Source: an uncultured Clostridia bacterium (lineage in GTDB: Bacteria > Bacillota > Clostridia > TANB77 > CAG-508). From it: a stretch of DNA of 29,433 nucleotides. The DNA lies in the NCBI GenBank assembly GCA_934121925.1, contig CAKOVK010000020.1, forward strand, positions 1 through 29,433, in the 5' to 3' direction. The notes beneath the pieces were generated by a model, which saw nothing but the letters and a program-made list of their open reading frames with translations, did not search any database and had not been told where the DNA came from. Below are positions 1-9,317 of the stretch, one piece after another. Made by a program: the position numbers and the translations under genes. Numbering within the stretch: position 1 is the stretch's first letter; every line of letters begins with the position of its first letter.

Positions 1-1
1 A

Positions 2-895
2 AAAACTTTAAAAGAAAATGCATCAGGAGCACCATTTACAGGATGTACAAATTTAAAAAAGATTGAGTTGGAAGAGGGAATGACAGTAATACCAAATTAT
101 ATATGCGCAAGTACTCCAATAACAGAAATAACCATACCAAGTACTGTAAAGGAAATAGGAATGTGGGCATTTAATTCATGTAAGGAGTTAAAGAAAATTA
201 CAATATTAGATAATGTGGTAAAAATCGGAAGTGAAGCTTTTAAAGATCATAATGAAGATTTAACAATTTACTGCTACAAAGATTCTACTGCGGCTAAATA
301 TGCAATAGAAAATGATATAAAATATGTCTATTTAACAAAAACACCATCAGAAGAATCTACGAAAAGATATATATCATTCCCATTTGTAATTTACAATGGA
401 AAGTCAAGTTTGAGTATTAAAAACTATGAAGGGGAATATACATTATATTATCAATTTGTAGAAATTACTGATGAAACAATGGAGAAAGTTGAGGAATTAA
501 AAAATCAATATAAAGAAGGAAAAATATCATATTCTGAATTTCTTGCTAAATACGATGAAATTGTGACAAAATACGATGATAAAAACTGGATAGAAACAAA
601 AGATGGAAATTTTGAAGCAGACTTGTCTAAGTTTACTGGAACTAAAAAATTCGTTTTATGGGCAAAACTTGTTATGAAAGACGAGACTGTATATGAATCA
701 GAAATTTATACAATGAATGGCAGTGGCAGTGCTACTAATGTTCCAGATGAGCAAGATAAGACAGATACTAAAGATACTACTACAGCTAAAACAACATTAC
801 CAAAAACGGGTAGGATACTATTTATATGGGTAGCTTTAATTCTTGTAAGTTCGGCAATAATTGCTAATGTAAGATACAGAAGATTATATAAATAA
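2..895 (+). CDS. C-terminal part of a BspA-like leucine-rich-repeat surface protein with LPKTG sortase anchor (5' partial)
   Basis: The reading frame is open from base 2, so the true start lies outside the window; the first internal ATG is not the start. The N-terminal part carries LRR_5/BspA-type repeats (patterns such as GCTNLKKIEL, IPSTVKEIGMWAFNSC and KIGSEAF). A roughly 130-residue non-repeat region follows, then a Thr/Asp/Lys-rich spacer, LPKTG, a hydrophobic segment and a short basic tail (RYRRLYK), the standard sortase cell-wall anchor layout. The protein should be exported and covalently fixed to peptidoglycan, acting in adhesion or surface display; the ligand cannot be told. CGG triplets here fall across codon boundaries (ATC GGA, ACG GGT) and do not disturb the frame. 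A strong terminator follows immediately. Confidence 0.85.
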   Translation, partial: KTLKENASGAPFTGCTNLKKIELEEGMTVIPNYICASTPITEITIPSTVKEIGMWAFNSCKELKKITILDNVVKIGSEAFKDHNEDLTIYCYKDSTAAKYAIENDIKYVYLTKTPSEESTKRYISFPFVIYNGKSSLSIKNYEGEYTLYYQFVEITDETMEKVEELKNQYKEGKISYSEFLAKYDEIVTKYDDKNWIETKDGNFEADLSKFTGTKKFVLWAKLVMKDETVYESEIYTMNGSGSATNVPDEQDKTDTKDTTTAKTTLPKTGRILFIWVALILVSSAIIANVRYRRLYK

Positions 896-910
896 TATAA
901 GAAAATGGAA

Positions 911-943
911 AAACGCAAATGTTAAAGCATTTGCGTTTTTTAT
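911..943 (+). terminator. Rho-independent terminator after the LRR surface-protein gene
   Basis: Perfect 11-bp stem (AAACGCAAATG at 911-921 with CATTTGCGTTT at 928-938), 6-nt loop, followed by a T run. It lies 15 bases after the stop codon and closes the surface-protein transcript. Confidence 0.9.
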
Positions 944-997
944 CTTTCCAGAGAAAAATTAAACCTAAAACTAGACAAAATTCGATTTTTATTATAT

Positions 998-1029
998 AGT
1001 TCATAATAAGTTCATAATTATTTGATAAT
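998..1029 (+). promoter_or_regulatory. OmpR/PhoB-type direct-repeat operator with a -10 box, upstream of the two-component genes
   Basis: TTCATAA occurs twice separated by four bases (TTCATAATAAGTTCATAA), giving an 11-bp period, one helical turn. This is the arrangement bound by dimers of OmpR/PhoB-family regulators. A GATAAT -10-like hexamer lies at 1024-1029 and the repeats cover the place of the -35 box, as in activator-dependent promoters. The gene immediately downstream encodes an OmpR-family regulator, so autoregulation is the simplest reading (inference). The transcript would carry a leader of about 220 bases containing the hairpins at 1043-1106 and 1113-1240. Confidence 0.5.
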
Positions 1030-1042
1030 ATGTGAAAGCGTT

Positions 1043-1106
1043 AGAAGTGGTAGTAAAATATAAATCCAAATATCATCCCCTTTTGTTTTTATATATTACC
1101 ACTTCT
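1043..1106 (+). other. Long inverted repeat in the leader of the two-component operon
   Basis: AGAAGTGGTA at 1043-1052 is complementary to TACCACTTCT at 1097-1106, with further partial AT pairing inside. The loop carries a CCCC-TTTTG stretch. It lies just after the predicted promoter. No clean T tail follows, so it is not a typical terminator; it may be a leader structure. No gene is visible between 896 and 1257. Confidence 0.5.
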
Positions 1107-1112
1107 ATTTAA

Positions 1113-1240
1113 TAAACTAGGAATTTTTTTATTTCCTAGTTTATAAAAAATACTATAATCGTTATTGCCTTTGAGATTTCCTCATTCTATTCGAAAACTC
1201 AAATCGGTAAGAACAAAGGACGACTCAAAGTCGCTTTGTT
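1113..1240 (+). repeat. Structured intergenic repeat, copy A (partner at 18962-19090)
   Basis: This roughly 128-nt block is largely shared with 18962-19090. It starts with a hairpin (AAACTAGGAA/TTCCTAGTTT), continues through a conserved single-stranded core (ATTGCCTTTGA, TTTCCTCATT, AAATCGG, AGAACAAAG) and ends in a second hairpin (CGACT/AGTCG inside ACAAAG/CTTTGT). The two copies differ in the stems in ways that mostly keep pairing, suggesting a selected RNA structure. Copy A ends 17 nt before the response-regulator ATG, so it could act as a leader controlling that gene. I do not recognise it as a known riboswitch class. Confidence 0.6.
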
Positions 1241-1257
1241 GTAGTAAGAGGTGAAAT

Positions 1258-1938
1258 ATGTTTAAAATTTTAGTAGTAGAAGACGATAAAAACCTAAGAA
1301 AATTAATAACTACTTATTTAAAGAAAAATGAATATATAACATATGAAGCAACAAATGGCTTAGAAGCCTTAGATATAATGGATACAAACTATATAGACTT
1401 AATTATAAGTGACATTATGATGAAAGAAATGGATGGGTATGAATTAACAAAAAGTTTAAGAGATGCAAATTATACTATTCCAATTTTATTAGTTACAGCA
1501 AAATCAACAATTGCAGATAAAAAAGAGGGATTCCTTTTAGGTGCAGATGATTATATGGTAAAACCAATAAACATGGAAGAATTACTGCTTAGAGTAAAAG
1601 TTTTACTAAAAAGAGCAAATGCTGCAAATGAGCAAAAACTTATAATAGGAAACTTAATAATAGACTATAAGCAAATGTCAGTTTTATATAAAGAAAAAAA
1701 TTATCAGCTAGCACAAAAAGAATTTCAGCTATTATATAAGCTATTAAGTACACCAGATACAATATTTACAAGACAAGAGTTAATAGAAGAAATTTGGGGG
1801 CTAGATAGTGAATCTGACTTTAGAACAGTTGATGTTCATATAAAAAGAATTAGAGAAAAATTAAATGATGTAAAAGAATTTGAAATAGTAACAATACGTG
1901 GGATAGGTTACAAAGCAATAATAAAAAAGGATAATTAG
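1258..1938 (+). CDS. OmpR-family response regulator
   Basis: 226 residues: N-terminal receiver domain (acidic pair D9-D10, phospho-acceptor Asp about residue 52 in ISDIMM, LVTAKS, and Lys about 102 in VKP), then a C-terminal winged-helix DNA-binding domain ending in the typical DVHIKRIREKL and VTIRGIGYKA patterns. It should be phosphorylated by the kinase encoded one base downstream and then bind direct-repeat DNA, possibly its own promoter at 998-1029. The start is supported by an AGAGGTG ribosome site. The regulated process cannot be read from sequence; neighbours suggest envelope functions. No CGG frame break occurs here. Confidence 0.95.
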   Translation: MFKILVVEDDKNLRKLITTYLKKNEYITYEATNGLEALDIMDTNYIDLIISDIMMKEMDGYELTKSLRDANYTIPILLVTAKSTIADKKEGFLLGADDYMVKPINMEELLLRVKVLLKRANAANEQKLIIGNLIIDYKQMSVLYKEKNYQLAQKEFQLLYKLLSTPDTIFTRQELIEEIWGLDSESDFRTVDVHIKRIREKLNDVKEFEIVTIRGIGYKAIIKKDN

Positions 1939-1939
1939 T

Positions 1940-3040
1940 ATGCTAAAAAAGATATTTGAAAAGATTTTTGGAAAAAGAAATTCAATACAAAGAAAAGTTA
2001 TAACAACATCTATAATATATATTTTAATTGTAATTGCAGTAACAATATTACTTTTTTATTTGTTTGTACATAAATCTATAAAAATGGAATTAGTCGAAAT
2101 AAGTATAAAACAAAAAAGTGAAGTAAAAGAGCTCTTAGGAATGTCTGGCAAAAGTATTAGATTAGTTATTACAAGTATAATTATTACTACAATAGGACTA
2201 ATTGCATATGTAACAAGAAAGACACTTAATCCTGTAGCGAAAATTACAGAAGCCACAAAAAAAGTTGCAGCAGGAGATTTTACAGTACAATTACAAACAG
2301 ATAGAAATGATGAACTTGGAGAATTAACTCATAATTTCAATAAAATGGTAAGAGAATTAAATAGTATAGAATGTTTACAAAAAGATTTTATAAATAATGT
2401 GTCACATGAAATAAAAACACCAATAAGCTCTATACAAGGATTTGCAAAACTTCTAGAAGAAGATGATTTATCAAAGGAAGAAAGAAAAGAATATTCTGCA
2501 ATAATAAAAGAAGAAGCAGACAGACTGCTATATTTATCTACAAATATGTTGAAACTTGCAAAATTAGAGAACCAAGAAAGACTAGAAAATACAGAAGAAA
2601 TATGCGTAGCAGAGCAAATAAGAAGAACAATAAGTGTGCTTGAGCCAAAGTGGAAAGAAAAAAATATAAAATTTAATGTATCATTAAAAGAAGATAAAAT
2701 ATTTGGAGAAAGAGACTTATTGTTTCAAGTTTGGATGAATATAATTGAAAATTCAATAAAATATTCTAAGCAAAATGGACAAATAGATATAAAAATGAAA
2801 ACAGAAGAAAACAAAATAATTACTGAAATAAAAGATAATGGACAAGGAATAAGCAAAGAAGAATGTGAAAAAATATTCGATAGATTTTATCAAATAGACA
2901 AAACACACTCGGGAAAAGGCGTCGGACTAGGCCTTGCAATTGTAAAAAGAATAATAGAATTATCCAATGGAGCAATAAATGTAAAGAGTGAATTAAATAA
3001 AGGAACTATATTTACAATAACATTACCAATAAAAATGTAA
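1940..3040 (+). CDS. Membrane sensor histidine kinase
   Basis: 366 residues. Transmembrane segments lie at about residues 19-42 and 72-95, enclosing only about 30 residues outside the membrane, so stimulus sensing is probably in or near the membrane. A HAMP linker follows, then the HisKA domain with phospho-acceptor His156 in VSHEIKTPISS, and the ATPase domain with N box (NIIENSIKYS), G1 (DNGQGIS), F box (FDRFYQ) and G2 (GKGVGLGLAI). Its ATG lies one base after the regulator stop, so the two are translationally coupled. A dispersed repeat (3049-3130) follows rather than a clear terminator. Confidence 0.95.
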   Translation: MLKKIFEKIFGKRNSIQRKVITTSIIYILIVIAVTILLFYLFVHKSIKMELVEISIKQKSEVKELLGMSGKSIRLVITSIIITTIGLIAYVTRKTLNPVAKITEATKKVAAGDFTVQLQTDRNDELGELTHNFNKMVRELNSIECLQKDFINNVSHEIKTPISSIQGFAKLLEEDDLSKEERKEYSAIIKEEADRLLYLSTNMLKLAKLENQERLENTEEICVAEQIRRTISVLEPKWKEKNIKFNVSLKEDKIFGERDLLFQVWMNIIENSIKYSKQNGQIDIKMKTEENKIITEIKDNGQGISKEECEKIFDRFYQIDKTHSGKGVGLGLAIVKRIIELSNGAINVKSELNKGTIFTITLPIKM

Positions 3041-3048
3041 TTTGCAGC

Positions 3049-3130
3049 TTCTACCTCAAGCTCAATCCATTCGCAACGTTTTTTCCATTTTTAATATTTT
3101 AATTTTTCAGAAAGCAATTTGCTTACACAA
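3049..3130 (+). repeat. Dispersed repeat, copy 1 (inverted partner at 29301-29380)
   Basis: An approximately 80-nt block including CTACCTCAAGCT, AATCCATTCGCAACG and TTTTTCCATTTTTAATATT recurs in reverse orientation at 29301-29380 with only a few differences. It has no coding potential I can see. It lies between the kinase and the CmpB-family gene. Confidence 0.7.
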
Positions 3131-3174
3131 AGTACAACCTATAAAATCAAATCTAATAATAAAGGGGGAAAAAG

Positions 3175-3970
3175 ATGAATAAGAAAAAACAAACATTAAA
3201 AATAGCAGGAATTAGCATATGGAGAATACTAACATATTTTATAATATATAGTATAGCAGGATATTTTATAGAAACAACATTTGGACTACTAACAAAAGGA
3301 GTTTTAGAAAGTAGAAAAGGCTTTTTATATGGACCTTTTTGCCCAATATATGGATTAGGAGCAGTTGTAATGATATTAGGATTACAATGCTTTAAGAAAA
3401 ATAATTATACCTTGTTCTTTGGAGGATTTTTAGTAGGCTCTATAGTTGAATACTTAATAAGTTATTTTGGAGAACTAATATTTAAAGTAAACTGGTGGGA
3501 TTACTCAAATAATTTTCTTAATATAAATGGAAGAATATGCTTTACTTTTTCACTATTTTGGGGCTTGCTGGCAATATATTTAATAAGACATTTTAATATA
3601 ATTGTAGATAAACTAATAGACAAAGTAAAACAGAAAGTTCCAATAAAGTATTTAAAAGGCTTGGTAATAGCAGGAACTGTTATTTTAGCAATAGATGGAA
3701 TATTAACTGCACTTGCCTTGAAACTATTTTTTGCAAGAACTGTTTATACATACGACTTAAATGTAGTAAATAAAAGCAAATATATTAGTGAATACAAGAG
3801 AAAAGAAGAACTTGGAAGAATTTTAGAAATTGAAAACAAAGTCTTTTCAGATAAGAAGATGCTAAGAACATTTCCAAATTTAAAATTAAAGGCAGAAAAC
3901 CGGAGAACTTATTTATATGGACTCTATTTATAAAGATATACAACCATATTATTATAAATTTAAATATTAA
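3175..3970 (+). CDS. CmpB-family membrane protein (putative ABC transporter permease), with a +1 shift near the C-terminus
   Basis: Polytopic membrane protein of the ABC_trans_CmpB family, recognised by GFLYGPFCPIYG, a VEYLISYF segment, NWWDYSNNFLNINGRICF and a cytoplasmic tail with TFPNLKLKAEN. Biochemical role is not established for the family. Read in plain triplets the gene stops at 3933, after NRRTYLYGLYL. If the C at 3901 is skipped (CGGA read as Gly) it continues as NGELIYMDSIYKDIQ to a stop at 3968-3970 (264 residues). The longer tail looks more natural after TFPNLK, and the same CGGA pattern is better supported in other genes here. A second member is at 8551-9258. The ribosome site AAAGGGGG supports the start. 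It is probably co-transcribed with the activase gene 27 bases downstream. Confidence 0.75.
3901..3904 (+). other. Putative +1 shift site CGGA (AAC|CGGA|GAA)
   Basis: Extra C at 3901 before Gly codon GGA near the end of the CmpB-family gene. This is the least constrained of the 12 sites because it affects only the C-terminal tail. Confidence 0.55.
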
Positions 3971-3997
3971 AATAAAACAATAAAAGAAGGCGAAAAA

Positions 3998-6900
3998 ATG
4001 ATACATATAGGATTAGATGTTGGGTCAACAACAGTAAAAATAGTAGTAATGAACGAAAAATTAAATACAATTTATACTTCATATCAAAGGCACTTTTCTG
4101 ATACAAGAAAAACTATTTATGAATGTATGAATAAGATTATAGAAAAATATCCAAACGAAGAAATGAAAATTGCACTTACAGGATCTGGAGCACTTTCTGT
4201 ATCGGAGTTTTTAGGAATGCCATTTATACAAGAAGTTGTTGCATGTAAAAGAGCAATAGAAAGGTATATACCAAGAACGGATGTAGCAATAGAATTAGGT
4301 GGAGAAGATGCTAAAATAATATACTTTGATAGCTCTATAGAACAAAGAATGAATGGAACTTGTGCACGGTGGAACAGGAGCATTTTTAGATCAAATGGCG
4401 AGTCTTTTAAATACTGATACAATAGGATTAAATGAACTTGCAAAAGAGCATAAAACAATATATCCAATAGCATCAAGATGTGGAGTTTTTGCAAAAACAG
4501 ATGTACAACCACTTTTAAATGAAGGAGCTGCTAAAGAAGATATTGCCGCTTCTATTTTCCAAGCTGTAGTAAACCAAACAATAAGTGGACTTGCATGTGG
4601 AAGACCTATAAAAGGAAATGTAGCATTTCTTGGAGGACCACTAAGCTATTTATCTGAACTAAGAAATCAATTTATTAAAACATTAAATCTGAAAGATGAG
4701 GAAATTATATTTCCAAAAGAAGCCCATCTTTTGGTTGCAAAAGGTGCAGCTTTAGAATCAGTTGTTTATAATCCAATATCAATAGAAAAATTAAAGGGAA
4801 AACTAGAATTATTAAAAAGCTATAAAGACAATACAGAAGATCACCTAAAACCTTTGTTTACAATTCAAGAAGAATATAGAGAATTTCAGAAGAGACACGG
4901 GAAAGATAAAATAAAAAGAGAAGACTTAAAAAAGCATAAGGGTAAATGTTTTTTAGGAGTTGATGCTGGATCTACTACAAGTAAATTAGTGTTAATAGAT
5001 GAAAACGGAACACTTTTATATTCTGCATATAAAAATAATGAAGGAAAACCATTAGAAAGTGTTATAAATATGCTTAAAAAATTATATACAAAAATTCCTG
5101 AAGGAGCATATATAGCATATAGTGGAGTTACAGGGTATGGAGAAAAATTAATTCAAACAGCATTAAATATGGAAATTGGAGAAATAGAAACAATTGCTCA
5201 TTATACAGCAGCTAAAACATTTATGTCAAATGCAACAAGCATTGTAGACATAGGTGGACAAGATATGAAATACATAAAAATAAGAAATGGAGCAATTGAT
5301 AATATAATGCTAAACGAAGCCTGCTCATCAGGCTGTGGCTCTTTCTTAGAAACATTTGCAAAAAGCTTAAATTTAAGTATGGATGAATTCGTAAGAGAAG
5401 CGATTAACTCTAGAAAACCAGTAGATTTAGGTTCAAGATGCACAGTATTTATGAATTCAAAAATAAAACAAGCCCAAAAAGAAGGTTATTCTGTGGGAGA
5501 CATATCTTCAGGACTTTCATACTCAATTATAAAAAATGCAATACAAAAGGTTATGAAAATAAGAGATGTAAGTACTTTAGGAGATAACATTGTAGTTCAA
5601 GGAGGAACTTTCTATAATGATGCTGTTTTAAGAGCATTTGAATTAATTGTTGGAAAAAATGTTGTGAGACCAGACATAGCCGGGCTTATGGGGGCTTATG
5701 GAGTAGCCTTAATTGCAAAAGAAAAATATATGAAGAACAATAATAATTCATATAAATCATCAATATCAAAAAGTGATGAAATAGAACAATTAAAAATAAA
5801 TGTAATGCATACTAGATGCAAAGGTTGTGAAAATCAGTGCTTACTTACAATAAACCAATTTTCTAATGGAAAAAGGTTCATATCAGGAAATCGTTGCGAA
5901 AAGGGAGCAGGACTTGAAAAAGGCAGAAAAGAAATCCCTAATTTGTATGCATATAAATATAATAGATTATTTGGTTATAAACCATTAGAAAAAGAAGAAG
6001 CTAAAAGAGGAGAAATAGGAATTCCAAGAGTACTGAATATGTATGAGGATTATCCATATTGGTTTACTCTATTTACAAAATTGGGATTTAGAGTAGTTTT
6101 ATCCGAAAAGACAAATAGAAAAACTTATGAAAAAGGAATGGAAAGTATACCATCTGAATCTGTTTGTTATCCAGCAAAGCTTTCTCATGGACACATAGTA
6201 AGTCTTTTAGAACAAGGAATAAAAACTATATTTTATCCTTGCATAATGCATTCTAGAAAAGAAGACAAAAATGCAAACAACGATTATAATTGTCCTATTG
6301 TAATTTCATATTCTGAAAACTTAAAGAATAATATGGAGGATCTTAAAGACAAGGATATACAATTTATAAACCCATTTTTACCATTTGATAAAAAAGGACT
6401 AGAGGAAAGATTTTTAGAAATAGAAGAATTTAAAAAATATAATTTCACAAAAAAAGAATTAAAAGAAGCAATTAAAGAAGCTGAAAAAGAATATCAAAAA
6501 TTTAGAGAAGACATAAAGAAAAAGGGGGAAGAAACATTAGAATATTTAAAACAGAATAACTTAAAAGGAATCGTCCTTGCAGGAAGACCATATCACTTAG
6601 ATACAGAGGTAAACCATGGTATAGATAAAATGATTACAAGTTTAGGACTAGCAGTTCTTACAGAAGACAGCATAGCACACTTGGGAGAAGTAAAAAGACC
6701 AATAAGAGTAGTAGACCAATGGATGTTCCATTCTAGATTATATAGAGCAGCAGATTTTGTAGGAAAAACAGACTATTTACAACTTGTACAATTAAACTCT
6801 TTTGGATGTGGAGTTGATGCTGTTACAACAGACCAGGCACAAGAAATTCTTGAAAGCTACAACAAAATGTACACATTAATAAAAATAGACGAAATAAACA

Positions 6901-8297
6901 ATTTGGGAGCTATAAGAATAAGAATACGTTCCTTAATAGCAAGTATGAATAATAGATGCAATATAGAAGAAAAACATACAGGAATCTATCAAATAGAAAA
7001 GAAACAATTTACAAAAGAAATGAAAAAAGATTATACAATTTTAATACCACAAATGGCGCCTATACATTTTGAACTTTTCGAAGCGGCATTAAATTCTGAG
7101 GGGTACAATGTTAAAGTACTTAGAGAATGTACAATGAATACTGTAGAAACTGGATTAAAATATGTAAATAATGATGCATGTTATCCATCAATACTTACAA
7201 CAGGACAAATGATAGAAGCTTTGAAATCTCGAGAGTATGACACTAATAAAACAGCACTTATGATTTCACAAACAGGTGGAGGTTGTAGAGCAACAAATTA
7301 TATAGGATTTATAAGAAAAGCCTTAAAAGATGCTGGATTTGAAAATGTTCCTGTAATATCATTTAGTTTTGCTGGCCTAGAGAAGAATCCTGGATTTAAA
7401 ATAACACTTCCACTACTAAAAAAACTTGTAAAAGCAGCAATATATGGAGATTTACTTCAAACTGTATTACACAAAAATAGAGCTTATGAAGTAAACAAAG
7501 GAGAAACAAATAAATTATACGAAAAATGGCTAAATAGATGTAAAGAATTAACTTGCAAAGCAACTGCAAAGGAATTTAATAAAAGTATTTATAATATTGT
7601 AGAAGATTTTGAGAAAATAAAATTAGACACAAGTATTAAAAAGCCAAAAGTAGGAATAGTAGGAGAGATTTTAATTAAATATCATCCATTTGGAAACAAT
7701 TACACAGAGGAACTCTTAGAAAAAGAAGGAGCAGAAGTAGTAATGCCTGAACTTATGGGATTTGTTAAATATGTACTAAAAAATACTCCTATTAGAACTA
7801 AATTACTAAAAACGTCAAAGATAAAATCTGATGTATGTGAACTAGCATTAAACTTTGTTGATGTAATAGAAAAAGATTATTATAAAGCACTAAGGAGTTC
7901 TAAAAAAGGATATATAAAGCCTTGCAACATTAATAAATTAGAAGATGAAGTAGAAGAAATTCTATCTACCGGAAATCAAACAGGTGAAGGCTGGCTTTTG
8001 ACTGCAGAAATGCTAGAATTTATACAAGAAGATGTTCCCAATATAATCTGCTTGCAACCATTTGCCTGTCTTCCAAACCATGTAGTAGGAAAAGGTGTTA
8101 TAAAAACAATAAGAGGTAAATATCCAAATGCGAATATTGCAGCAGTTGATTATGATCCAGGAGCAAGTGAAACTAATCAGACAAATAGAATTAAATTATT
8201 AATGACTGTAGCAAAAGATAACTTAAAAGCAGATAAAAATAGAACGAAGGCTCTAAAGAAAGAAAACGAAATATACGATATAAAAAATTTAATATAA
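3998..8297 (+). CDS. 2-hydroxyacyl-CoA dehydratase activase-related protein (BadF/HgdC type, giant form), one +1 shift
   Basis: Restored length is 1432 residues, matching the giant activase-related proteins common in Clostridia. The order is: ASKHA ATPase/activase domain 1 (GLDVGSTTVK at the N-terminus), activase domain 2 from about residue 319 (GVDAGSTTSK, iron-sulfur cysteines in NEACSSGCGSF and GSRCTVF), then from about residue 604 a Cys-rich region (RCKGCENQC, GNRCEKG) and COG3580/COG3581-like domains to the end. Classical activases couple ATP hydrolysis to electron delivery to radical dehydratases; no dehydratase subunits are adjacent, so the substrate is unknown. Triplet reading ends at 4417. 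Skipping C4367 gives NGTCAGGTGAFLDQMA, the family ATP/Fe-S loop, with Gly124 encoded by CGGT. An internal start at 4353 would lack the first nucleotide-binding loop. Confidence 0.9.
4367..4370 (+). other. Putative +1 shift site CGGT (GCA|CGGT|GGA)
   Basis: Extra C at 4367 before the first Gly of the conserved CAGGTGAF loop of the activase. Removing one base joins the two halves exactly at the motif. Confidence 0.85.
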
Positions 8298-8301
8298 ATT
8301 T

Positions 8302-8481
8302 CATGTTAAAGTAGAAATACAAATATGTACAATGGCGATGGACTTTTGGTCTAATTTAGAACACGAAGTAAAATATAAACCAACTAAAAAAGTCTCTAGT
8401 AAGATTTCTAAAGAGCTAATATCTTGTGCACAATTGGTAAATAAACTAGACCATAAAATGATGAAAATATATAATACATAA
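8302..8481 (+). pseudogene. Remnant of a small alarmone synthetase (RelA/SpoT-like GTP pyrophosphokinase), C-terminal end only
   Basis: Frame from 8302 reads HVKVEIQICTMAMDFWSNLE followed by HEVKYK, ending at a TAA at 8479-8481. The pattern VEIQ-x-x-T-x-AMDFWxxLEHxxxYK is typical of the C-terminal part of YjbM/YwaC-type (p)ppGpp synthetases. The synthetase core is missing and the piece begins five bases after the preceding stop codon, so it is a truncated, dead copy. The Arg normally in the QIRT motif is Cys here. The piece also lacks a ribosome site. Confidence 0.65.
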
Positions 8482-8503
8482 AAAAATATTTATTGAGAAT
8501 AAT

Positions 8504-8532
8504 GTAGGGTCAGGCCCTGTGTCTGTCCGAAA
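8504..8532 (+). repeat. REP-like palindromic repeat, copy 1
   Basis: GTAGGGTCAGGCCCTGTGTC and the following bases nearly repeat at 15354-15382. The unit is GC-rich against an AT-rich background and can form a GTCAGGC/GTCTG-type hairpin. It is intergenic. Confidence 0.6.
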
Positions 8533-8550
8533 ATAGAAATGGAGGATTTT

Positions 8551-9258
8551 ATGCTAAGGACGATAGAAATATATTTCCTATTATTCTTTACCTATGCAGT
8601 ATTGGGGTGGATAATGGAGGTAACATTAAAACTAATAAGCGAAAAAAGATTTATAAATAGGGGATTTTTAATAGGGCCATATTGCCCAATATATGGCTAT
8701 GGAGTATTGCTAATTACAATTTTATTAAGAAAGTACCAAGAAGACATAGTTGCAACATTTATATTTTCTATATTAATATGTGGTACTTTGGAATACTTTA
8801 CAAGTTACTTTATGGAAAAGATTTTCCATGCAAGGTGGTGGGATTATAGTCAAAGAAAATTTAATATAAATGGAAGAATATGTTTAGAAACCTTGATACC
8901 ATTTGGAATTATGGGTTGCTTAATTATATACATTACAAACCCAGTACTATTAAATTTAATAGGTAAAATACCAGCTATACCATTGCATATATTATCAGCA
9001 ATGTTATTCATATGTTATGTAGTTGATAATATTATATCTGGTAAGATTGTATCAAATTTAAAAGAAATATCAGCAAATGTAAAAGACAATACAGAAGAAA
9101 TATCTCAAAAAGTAAAAAACATTATCTCGAAAAAATCTGTATTACATAGAAGATTAGTACAAGCTTTCCCAAATATAAAACCAAAAGTTGATTTGAAGGA
9201 ATGGATAAGCAAAGGGGAAGAAAAATTAAATAAAATAAAAGAAAAAATAAAAAAATAA
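8551..9258 (+). CDS. CmpB-family membrane protein (putative ABC transporter permease), second paralog
   Basis: About 235 residues, with the family hallmarks RGFLIGPYCPIYGYG, LEYFTSYFMEKIFHARWWDY and NINGRICLET, several hydrophobic segments and a lysine-rich coiled tail after AFPNIKPK. An in-frame ATG at 8539 overlaps the GGAGG ribosome site (8541-8545), so the ATG at 8551 is the better start. It is a paralog of the gene at 3175; the two flank the activase gene. Function in the family is unproven. It has no frame break. Confidence 0.85.
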   Translation: MLRTIEIYFLLFFTYAVLGWIMEVTLKLISEKRFINRGFLIGPYCPIYGYGVLLITILLRKYQEDIVATFIFSILICGTLEYFTSYFMEKIFHARWWDYSQRKFNINGRICLETLIPFGIMGCLIIYITNPVLLNLIGKIPAIPLHILSAMLFICYVVDNIISGKIVSNLKEISANVKDNTEEISQKVKNIISKKSVLHRRLVQAFPNIKPKVDLKEWISKGEEKLNKIKEKIKK

Positions 9259-9263
9259 AACAT

Positions 9264-9292
9264 TTGATAAGCATCAGATTTCGTTGTATAAT
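9264..9292 (+). promoter_or_regulatory. Sigma-A-type promoter for adenosine deaminase
   Basis: TTGATA (9264-9269), 17-base spacer, TATAAT (9287-9292), 25 bases before the adenosine deaminase start codon. Confidence 0.75.
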
Positions 9293-9317
9293 ATATATTG
9301 ATAGGAGTTAATATATT

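Noticed and set aside
1201..1210. CGG in the intergenic repeats (AAATCGG in both copies) as additional insertions
   Set aside because: Both repeat copies carry the same CGG, and there is no reading frame to test, so nothing supports an insertion.
8539..8550. ATG at 8539 as start of the second CmpB-family gene
   Set aside because: It overlaps the GGAGG at 8541-8545, which is well placed for ATG 8551.
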